This document shows positions 1 through 4,363 of a stretch of DNA of 6,558 nucleotides, one piece after another. The notes under the pieces were generated by a model. The model made no database searches, was not told where the DNA came from, and saw nothing but the letters and a program-made list of their open reading frames with translations. The DNA comes from Patescibacteria group bacterium (GTDB lineage: Bacteria > Patescibacteriota > Minisyncoccia > JAHCSD01): assembly GCA_018609185.1 (NCBI GenBank), contig JAHCSD010000023.1, forward strand, positions 1 through 6,558, written 5' to 3'. The first letter of the stretch is position 1. Every line of letters starts with the position of its first letter. The position numbers and the translations under genes were made by a program.

Positions 1-867
1 CTTCCGCCTCCGCCTCCCACTAATCTTGCAAGCAGCCTTAATTACTGCGAAAACAGTCCTGATATTCGGCCTACGTTTTCCTGGGACTATGTTGATTCTT
101 GTGCGACGGGCCATTCCCAGACTGCGTTCCAGATTCAAATCGCCCAAGACGATAATGGGGTTCCTGACCCCACAGATTTCAGCAGTCTCGTGTATGATAC
201 ATGTGACCTGGTTCCGGGCGGCAGTTTTTCTAACCCGATTGATACGTGTGTTCCCTTCGCCGTTGGAACTTGTCCTTCGGGCACTACCTGCAGTTATACT
301 CCGGTTTTTGGCATTCCGGAGTTAATCTATAACCAATTAGTTCCCAACGAGTATATCTTTCGTATCAAGAGCTATAATGAAAACGGATGGTCAGGCTGGT
401 CGGAGCTAGCCACGTTCGAAATTGTCGATCCTGTTACAGGCTTCCCTGTACTTCACGCAAAACCCGCAGTTGAGTTTAACTTCATTCCTTCAAAGCCGTT
501 TATTGACGAGCCGGTGACGTTTGATAGTACCCCATTTACCAGTTGTTTTGATACGGGCGGCGTCGGAGACGGAAAAAACCCCGTGGTGTGCCCTCTTGGA
601 GTTGTGGCTATAGATCCGGTTCCGCCTTTCAATGAAGGCTTTACCTGGAACTTCGGAGATGGCCAGCCCGGATCTATTTTGCAAAATCCCTTACCAGATC
701 GAGAAAAACCCATATATGCATATGTCGATAGATCGCCAAGGCCACCCGGTTATTATTCTGCCGTTCTCGTGGTGAGGGATGATGAAGGGTATCAATGTTC
801 AGATTTGGAAAATATTGAAATTGGTGTGAGGTTTAGAATTCCGGACTGGAGAGAGATAGCGCCGTAG
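1..867 (+). CDS. Secreted/surface protein with Fn3-like and PKD domains, C-terminal part (5' end outside window)
   Basis: The frame is open from base 1 and ends at TAG 865-867, giving 288 residues of a longer protein. A proline run (residues 2-6) acts as a linker. Residues about 19-143 look like a fibronectin-III-type beta-sandwich: FSWDYVD near its start and YIFRIKSYNENGWSGWS near its end, the usual 'Y.fri.a.N..G.s.ws' signature. Residues about 156-280 form a PKD-like domain, with the hallmark FTWNFGDG at 214-221 and a late strand YYSAVLVVRDDEGY. About nine cysteines are scattered through both domains, which suggests disulfides and export. The protein stops soon after the PKD domain (GVRFRIPDWREIAP) with no membrane anchor or sorting motif, so any signal peptide or anchor must be upstream. 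An internal GTG at 190 is not a convincing start because it cuts the Fn3-like domain. The role is inferred to be adhesion or cell-surface structure; substrate unknown. It converges on gpmI. Confidence 0.85.
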   Translation, partial: LPPPPPTNLASSLNYCENSPDIRPTFSWDYVDSCATGHSQTAFQIQIAQDDNGVPDPTDFSSLVYDTCDLVPGGSFSNPIDTCVPFAVGTCPSGTTCSYTPVFGIPELIYNQLVPNEYIFRIKSYNENGWSGWSELATFEIVDPVTGFPVLHAKPAVEFNFIPSKPFIDEPVTFDSTPFTSCFDTGGVGDGKNPVVCPLGVVAIDPVPPFNEGFTWNFGDGQPGSILQNPLPDREKPIYAYVDRSPRPPGYYSAVLVVRDDEGYQCSDLENIEIGVRFRIPDWREIAP

Positions 868-870
868 GTG

Positions 871-905
871 AGGCATTAGGCATTAGGCAATAGGGATTAG
901 GGGCT
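871..905. repeat. Degenerate heptamer tandem repeat (about 5 units)
   Basis: Directly after the stop of the surface-protein gene are five 7-base units in register: AGGCATT, AGGCATT, AGGCAAT, AGGGATT, AGGGGCT. The first two are identical and the rest drift by one to three bases. The run ends three bases before the A-run of the terminator. It contains TAG in more than one frame, so it also acts as a stop backup. No function is evident; it looks like slippage-derived sequence. Confidence 0.6.
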
Positions 906-908
906 AGT

Positions 909-939
909 AAAAAACACCTGAATTAATTCGGGTGTTTTT
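909..939. terminator. Bidirectional rho-independent terminator between convergent genes
   Basis: AAAAACACC at 910-918 pairs with GGTGTTTTT at 931-939. The stem continues through T919-G930 (wobble) and GAA 920-922 with TTC 927-929, leaving loop TTAA 923-926. The A-run on the left and T-run on the right give a U-tract whichever strand is transcribed. It sits between the plus-strand surface-protein gene (42 bases downstream of its stop) and gpmI on the minus strand (about 55 bases past its stop), so it can end both transcripts. Confidence 0.88.
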
Positions 940-954
940 CGTCTTCAATGTTGG

Positions 955-986
955 GAGGTCGAACCTCCCCGGGGAGGTTCGACCTC
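955..986. repeat. 32-base perfect palindrome built from two nested hairpins
   Basis: The sequence is perfectly self-complementary about the 970/971 junction. The left half is GAGGTCGAACCTCCCC and the right half its exact complement. Each half is itself a small hairpin: GAGGT-CGA-ACCTC on the left, GAGGT-TCG-ACCTC on the right. Transcribed from either strand it can form one long stem or two short UCG/CGA-loop hairpins (cruciform or paired hairpins). No T-run follows directly, so it is not a classical terminator alone. It lies between the terminator and the gpmI stop hairpin and may protect the 3' end of the transcript or be a REP-like dispersed palindrome. Confidence 0.8.
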
Positions 987-1014
987 TTCTCGCATTACTC
1001 AAGTAACGCGAGAA
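987..1014 (-). promoter_or_regulatory. Hairpin spanning the gpmI stop codon
   Basis: On the minus-strand transcript, 1014-1003 (ttctcgcgttac) pairs with 998-987 (gtaatgcgagaa) over 12 pairs. Eleven are Watson-Crick and the 1007/994 pair is a G-U wobble that would be a mismatch on the other strand, which fits selection on the gpmI RNA. The loop is TTGA. The TAA stop (997-995) lies within the stem, so the last few codons (LLALLE) and the stop are inside the structure. It abuts the 955-986 palindrome without a gap. A role in 3'-end stability or termination is inferred. Confidence 0.6.
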
Positions 1015-2554
1015 GGCTTTGGCCTGTCATTTCATCCGGTTTCCTAATATCCAAAAGTTCTAATACGGTTGGCGCCACATCTGCAAGGATTCCTTGGGTG
1101 TTTGATTCGGCTGTTTTTTCGGGCTTGGGGAAGGATTGTCCCTTAAAAGGGTTGCCAACGAGGTAAAACGGAACGGGGTTTTTTGTGTGTTCAGTTTTTG
1201 TTTCTCCTGTATTAATATCGAGCATTTCTTCAATATTTCCGTGGTCCGAGGTTACGAGTAGGATTGCGTCACGAGCAAGAACCTCATTTTTTATATCTCT
1301 TAATACGTTATTGATAACTTCTGCCGCTTTAATTCCTGCCTCAAAATTTCCGGTGTGGGCCACCATATCGCTATTGGCAAAGTTTGCCAAAATAAATGCA
1401 TAGCGATTGAGCTTGAGCGCTTTTTTTATTTTTATCGCAAGTTCCGGGGAGCGCATTTCCGGCGTTTCTGCAAAACTCTTTACCTTAGAAGAGGGGATAA
1501 GAACCCGGTCTTCTCGCGGGTAAGCTTTTTCCTTCAGGCCATTAAAAAAATAAGTGATATGAGCATATTTTTCGGTTTCAGCCACATGAAGCTGGCGGAA
1601 ACCCGCATCACTAATTACTTTTGCGAGAGGCTTGAGTATTTTTACAGGCCGAAAGGCAATTTCTACCGGTAGTCCTTTTTCGTATTCCGTCATGGTGACA
1701 AAAAGGAGATTTTTTAGTTTTTTACGAGAGAATCCCTTGAAGTCATCCAATACAAACGCCTTAGTTAATTGTCGTGTGCTGTCTTCCCGGTAATTAAGGA
1801 AGATAACGGCGTCGCCGTCTTGTATGAGAGGGGCTTCATTCCCTACGATTGCCGGTTCGATGTATTCGTCTGTGACACCTTTTTGATATTGGGATGTTAT
1901 ATAATCTGCGGCATTCGTAATTCCCCCCCCCCTTCCTTTCGTGAGCAGAACGTAGGCGGCTTGGGTAAGTTCCCACTCATCATTTCGGTTCATGGCAAAC
2001 TTTCTTCCCATAATAGACCCGATTTGGCCCAATCTTTCTTCAGCGAGTTTTTTTTCAAGTTCTGCGATTACCTTTTTCCCTTCTTTTGGAGGTGCATCCC
2101 GTCCATCGGTGAACACATGAACAAGGGTACGTTCTGAAAGCTTTTGGCGTTTTGCAAATTCGAGAAGGGCATAGAGATGATCGCTATAGGCGTGCACTGA
2201 TCCGGAAGAGAAAAGGCTCATAATATGAAGCCGTGAAGAATTCTTTTTTGTGTGGTGTGCAGCTTTAAGAAATGCCGCGTTAGTAAAAAAAGATCCCCGT
2301 CGAATTGAGAGGATGATACGAGGGAGGTATTGGTAGATAATTTTTCCGGCACCCAAGTTTAAGTGTCCGGATTCACTGTTTCCTGGTTCTCCCCAAAGAA
2401 GTCCAACTGAGATCCCCGAAGCGTTAAGGAGGGCATAAGGGTAGAACCGTTCCATTTCGGTAAACGTCGAAAGATTTGCCTTGGTAAGGGGATTCGCAAG
2501 AGTATGTTCTCCCTCGCCCCAGCCATCTAATATGATTAATACGACCTGTTTCAT
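995..2554 (-). CDS. gpmI: 2,3-bisphosphoglycerate-independent phosphoglycerate mutase
   Basis: This cytosolic glycolytic/gluconeogenic enzyme interconverts 3-phosphoglycerate and 2-phosphoglycerate using two metal ions and a phosphoserine intermediate. At 519 residues it is full length for the family. The phosphatase-like domain is split around the transferase insertion. DGWG 10-13 and the nucleophile Ser60 in GNSESGH come first; then SVH with His121, DGRDAPP 150-156, and GRKFAMNR with Arg184 and Arg190. ETEKYAH follows with Lys329, then DMVAHTG with Asp396 and His400, DHG 437-439 and EHTKNP with His456. Two deviations stand out: Ser replaces the usual Val after SE (62), and the usual NFRPDRARQ reads NYREDSTRQ (254-262), losing one substrate-binding Arg (Ser at 259). 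A run of ten G encodes RGGG (208-211). ATG at 2554 is chosen because MKQVVLIILDGWG is the expected N-terminus. No clear Shine-Dalgarno precedes it; the structured intergenic element runs up to the start. Last gene of the minus-strand run. Confidence 0.96.
   Translation of the reverse strand: MKQVVLIILDGWGEGEHTLANPLTKANLSTFTEMERFYPYALLNASGISVGLLWGEPGNSESGHLNLGAGKIIYQYLPRIILSIRRGSFFTNAAFLKAAHHTKKNSSRLHIMSLFSSGSVHAYSDHLYALLEFAKRQKLSERTLVHVFTDGRDAPPKEGKKVIAELEKKLAEERLGQIGSIMGRKFAMNRNDEWELTQAAYVLLTKGRGGGITNAADYITSQYQKGVTDEYIEPAIVGNEAPLIQDGDAVIFLNYREDSTRQLTKAFVLDDFKGFSRKKLKNLLFVTMTEYEKGLPVEIAFRPVKILKPLAKVISDAGFRQLHVAETEKYAHITYFFNGLKEKAYPREDRVLIPSSKVKSFAETPEMRSPELAIKIKKALKLNRYAFILANFANSDMVAHTGNFEAGIKAAEVINNVLRDIKNEVLARDAILLVTSDHGNIEEMLDINTGETKTEHTKNPVPFYLVGNPFKGQSFPKPEKTAESNTQGILADVAPTVLELLDIRKPDEMTGQSLLALLE
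1923..1932 (-). repeat. Homopolymer of ten G (coding strand) inside gpmI
   Basis: The plus strand has ten consecutive C, read as ten G in gpmI codons AGG GGG GGG GGA (residues 208-211). The reading frame is intact on both sides, so ten is the in-frame length. Such tracts are prone to polymerase slippage in cells and to length errors in sequencing. Confidence 0.9.
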
Positions 2555-2702
2555 GCCAATTTTGCCCGCGAGCCACGCGAGTGGTTATAAAATTGAGCAC
2601 CCCGTTAGATAGAGCTCTCAGAGCTCGCTCATCTAATGGGGTAAGGTTTTGCAACCAGTCAACCTTCGTCCTATGGACTCGTTTGACTGGGCAAAGCCCC
2701 TA
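2555..2702 (-). repeat. Structured intergenic element, copy A (upstream of gpmI)
   Basis: Third copy in transcription order. Reading the minus strand, a stem GGCTTTGC/GCAAAACC (about 2699-2692 with 2652-2645) encloses a variable hairpin: CCAGTCAA/TTGACTGG (2690-2683 with 2662-2655), then GA/GA, then GTCC-ata-GGAC. The conserved core hairpin is 2642-2599, with CCCC..TTAGAT paired to ATCTAA..GGGG and inner arm GAGCT/AGCTC. Bulged TGAGC (2631-2627) is complementary to GCTCA (2598-2594), a possible pseudoknot. Unlike the other copies, the start-proximal stem is CAATTTT/AAAATTG (2595-2589 with 2563-2557) with inner CCAC-tcgc-GTGG, ending at GGC then the gpmI ATG. Its 5' end overlaps the last codons of the upstream gene. 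Function unknown. Confidence 0.85.
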
Positions 2703-3666
2703 TATCTCTTCCGTCGGGGTAGGAACTGACCTCCGCATCGTTAACGGTAAATACGGCTATGTCTGATCCTCCTCGTGCTTCAAACTGCTCAAATGTCATT
2801 CGCAGCCACTGTTTGGTGCCGTCCAGGTTTACCCGGTATACTTTTGTTTTATCTCTCCCTCGTACCCAGTTGGTAAGGATATATTCATCCAGCGTGCCTT
2901 GGGGGACAATTTGAACCGTATTTAAATTAACGTGGCTGTAAAAATCAATGACTCTTGGATCGACCACGACGCGTTTAAAGAGTTTTCCTCCGTCAGATTT
3001 TATAAGATAGAGTTCTCCTCGTCCTTCTTCTTTTACAAGGCCTACAAGTCTAGTTGCAATCTGCGGGATTTCCTGGGGAGAGATTTCTCCGGCAGGCTTA
3101 GGGATCACCTTTAAACTAAGAGAGGTAGCAACAGGAGTCCTTCCAAACTGATTGTCAGTTAATGCGACGGTTATGGTATAGTCTCCTGTTTTTTGCGGCG
3201 CTTTCCAGCGAGCGGGGCCGTACCGTGCAAGAGGGGTGAGCGTTCCTGCGCTTGCATTCCAGCGGATATCCACCTCGTCTCCGTCGGGATCATAGGCGTT
3301 AAGAAAGATAGTAATTGTTTCTCCCGGAAGAACCTGTGACCGGATTGAGGTAAAGTTAAAAATAACGGGCGCAGAGTTTGTGGCGAGACTGTCGCTCGAA
3401 GGGATATTACGGGCCGGGATCTCAATCCCCAATTTTAATGCTACGGTATCAATAGCGCCAAAGTTAACACGTATGGGAAGCACCGGTTCAAGCCGCCGCT
3501 CCTCAAATGTTTGATTCAGTGAGTCGAGTATGGTGAAAAAGATAAAAGCAGATGTTGCGAGAAAGGTCAGTGCGACAAACCCAAGGGCGAGGTATGGGTA
3601 TACCTTTTTATTAAGAAAGAAGTTTTGGAGCTTAATTATGAGACGACCGCGAGGTTTTTTGGGCAT
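2671..3666 (-). CDS. Membrane-anchored extracytoplasmic protein with PKD/cadherin-like domain and repeated C-terminal domain
   Basis: 331 residues. A basic N-terminus (MPKKPRGRLIIK) is followed by one hydrophobic segment at about 23-46 with no cleavage site visible, so it is probably anchored with the C-terminus outside. Residues about 98-188 form an immunoglobulin-like beta-domain of PKD/cadherin type (PGETITIFLNAYDPDGDEVD, later GDYTITVALTDN). Residues about 205-320 look like two tandem copies of a small beta-rich module: ELYLIKSDGGKLFKR and KVYRVNLDGTKQWLRM align, and the second copy ends DAEVSSYPDG. Similar modules are familiar to me from Parcubacterial surface and pilus-associated proteins, but I cannot name the family. 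ATG 3666 follows copy B of the intergenic element with no clear Shine-Dalgarno. The last nine codons (GALPSQTSP) and TAG lie inside copy A, so the tail is probably recruited sequence. Placement after pilO suggests a pilus or envelope accessory role (inferred). Confidence 0.85.
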   Translation of the reverse strand: MPKKPRGRLIIKLQNFFLNKKVYPYLALGFVALTFLATSAFIFFTILDSLNQTFEERRLEPVLPIRVNFGAIDTVALKLGIEIPARNIPSSDSLATNSAPVIFNFTSIRSQVLPGETITIFLNAYDPDGDEVDIRWNASAGTLTPLARYGPARWKAPQKTGDYTITVALTDNQFGRTPVATSLSLKVIPKPAGEISPQEIPQIATRLVGLVKEEGRGELYLIKSDGGKLFKRVVVDPRVIDFYSHVNLNTVQIVPQGTLDEYILTNWVRGRDKTKVYRVNLDGTKQWLRMTFEQFEARGGSDIAVFTVNDAEVSSYPDGRDIGALPSQTSP

Positions 3667-3829
3667 GCCAGTGTTCTCAACGAAACGAACAAACTTGTTT
3701 GTGACGTTGAGTTGCTAGAACAGTGAGCACCCCGTTAGATAGAGCTCGTAAGCTCGCTCATCTAATGGGGTAAGGTTTTGTAACCAATCAGCCTTCGCTA
3801 ATGCTCAGGCTTCTTGGACAAAGCCCTTA
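3667..3829 (-). repeat. Structured intergenic element, copy B (between pilO-like and the 331-residue gene)
   Basis: It fills the whole gap from the pilO-like TAA (3829-3827) to the next ATG (3666). Minus-strand reading: GGCTTTGT/ACAAAACC outer stem, with TAAGG/CCTTA also complementary so the stop codon can join it. The variable hairpin is CCAA-GA-AGCCT ... AGGCT-GA-TTGG (3817-3784), with a further GA/GA around GC-atta-GC. The core hairpin is 3771-3729 with tetraloop TACG; bulged TGAGC (3760-3756) is complementary to GCTCA (3728-3724). The start-proximal hairpin is CTCAACG/CGTTGAG (3711-3705 with 3682-3676), inner arm ACAAAC/GTTTGT, then AACACTGGC before ATG. No T-run, so not a terminator; no ORF. 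Confidence 0.9.
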
Positions 3830-4363
3830 CTTTAGATAAATGTTTGCCGTAAGATTTGCTTTTGTATTCGAATTAAGATCGGGATCTCCGGTAAGCGACA
3901 GGCTGCTTATAATCACAAAGTGATCAAATGTTTTAATCCCGTCAAGAAATGCGTATATTGAATCCAGGGTCCCTTCGAGCTGCAGGGTGAAGGAAGCCGT
4001 ATAGATAGCGGGATAGACGCTTTTGGCTGCAGTTTCTCCTGCAAGGGAAATTTCTGCCTTGTTGCCCGTCTCTTCCGCAAAGGCAAGCACTTTGTTTTTG
4101 AAGGGTCGGGGATCAAGCCGCGGAAGAAGGGAATCTTCAAGAATAAAGAGAGCTCCCACCACGTCGTCAAATTCTTTTTTTAGCTCCGCAAGCTTGTCTT
4201 CCTGAAACGAAAGTTCCGCGATAACCAGTTTTTTAGTTTCAATGGCGTCCTGTTGTGTTCGAATCCTGTTTATTAAATATCCGTTTATAAGGGCGCTCAA
4301 TAAAATCACCACTGCTGCCCGGGCAGAGAATATCATCAACTGTTTTTTTAGTGTTTTATTCAT
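3827..4363 (-). CDS. pilO: PilO-like type IV pilus inner-membrane platform protein
   Basis: 178 residues, close to the family's usual length. It has a short cytoplasmic N-terminus (MNKTLKKQLM), one transmembrane helix at about 13-32, a coiled-coil region at about 35-75 (QQDAIETKKLVIAELSFQED, then KLAELKKEF), and a ferredoxin-like periplasmic domain at about 80-178. The PilO hallmarks visible are YTASFTLQLEGTLDSIYAFL (the 'v.l.l.G.y..i..fl' strand-helix) and a following strand FVIISSLSLTG. In the family PilO pairs with PilN to form the periplasmic collar that links PilM and the platform to the outer parts of the pilus machine. Sequence identity is low in this family, so the call rests on the fold pattern plus position. 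ATG overlaps the TGA of the upstream pilM-pilN gene (ATGA), implying translational coupling. TAA is directly followed by element copy B. Confidence 0.8.
   Translation of the reverse strand: MNKTLKKQLMIFSARAAVVILLSALINGYLINRIRTQQDAIETKKLVIAELSFQEDKLAELKKEFDDVVGALFILEDSLLPRLDPRPFKNKVLAFAEETGNKAEISLAGETAAKSVYPAIYTASFTLQLEGTLDSIYAFLDGIKTFDHFVIISSLSLTGDPDLNSNTKANLTANIYLK

Noticed and set aside
26..325. Alternative plus-strand frame of 99 codons at the left edge
   Set aside because: It overlaps the Fn3-like domain frame, which is open from the edge and has clear domain signatures; the alternative has a biased, Arg/Leu-rich composition typical of an off-frame read.
1769..2137. Plus-strand open frame opposite gpmI (122 codons)
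   Set aside because: It lies wholly antisense to well-conserved gpmI codons, shows no recognisable protein features, and is explained as a shadow of the gpmI frame. The same holds for the other short plus-strand frames over the pilus genes.
2599..2642. Core hairpin as a hammerhead or other known small ribozyme
   Set aside because: The GATGAG string recalls the hammerhead CUGAUGA, but the required CUGAUGA and GAAA core arrangement is missing and the surrounding helices do not form a three-way junction of that type.
2640..2690. Sigma-70-like promoter within element copy A (TTGACT plus TTAGAT)
   Set aside because: The spacing is about 20 bases, the -10 match is poor, and the TTGACT is not present in copies B and C.
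3667..3829. Element copies as rho-independent terminators
   Set aside because: The stems are strong but none of the three is followed by a proper U-run on the minus strand; copy A has only TTTT inside another stem. Downstream genes also seem to depend on read-through.
4360..4362. Recoded TGA (glycine, as in Gracilibacteria/Absconditabacteria)
   Set aside because: TGA ends the pilM-pilN frame exactly at the pilO start in an ATGA overlap, and no in-frame TGA interrupts any of the conserved genes, so the standard stop meaning fits.
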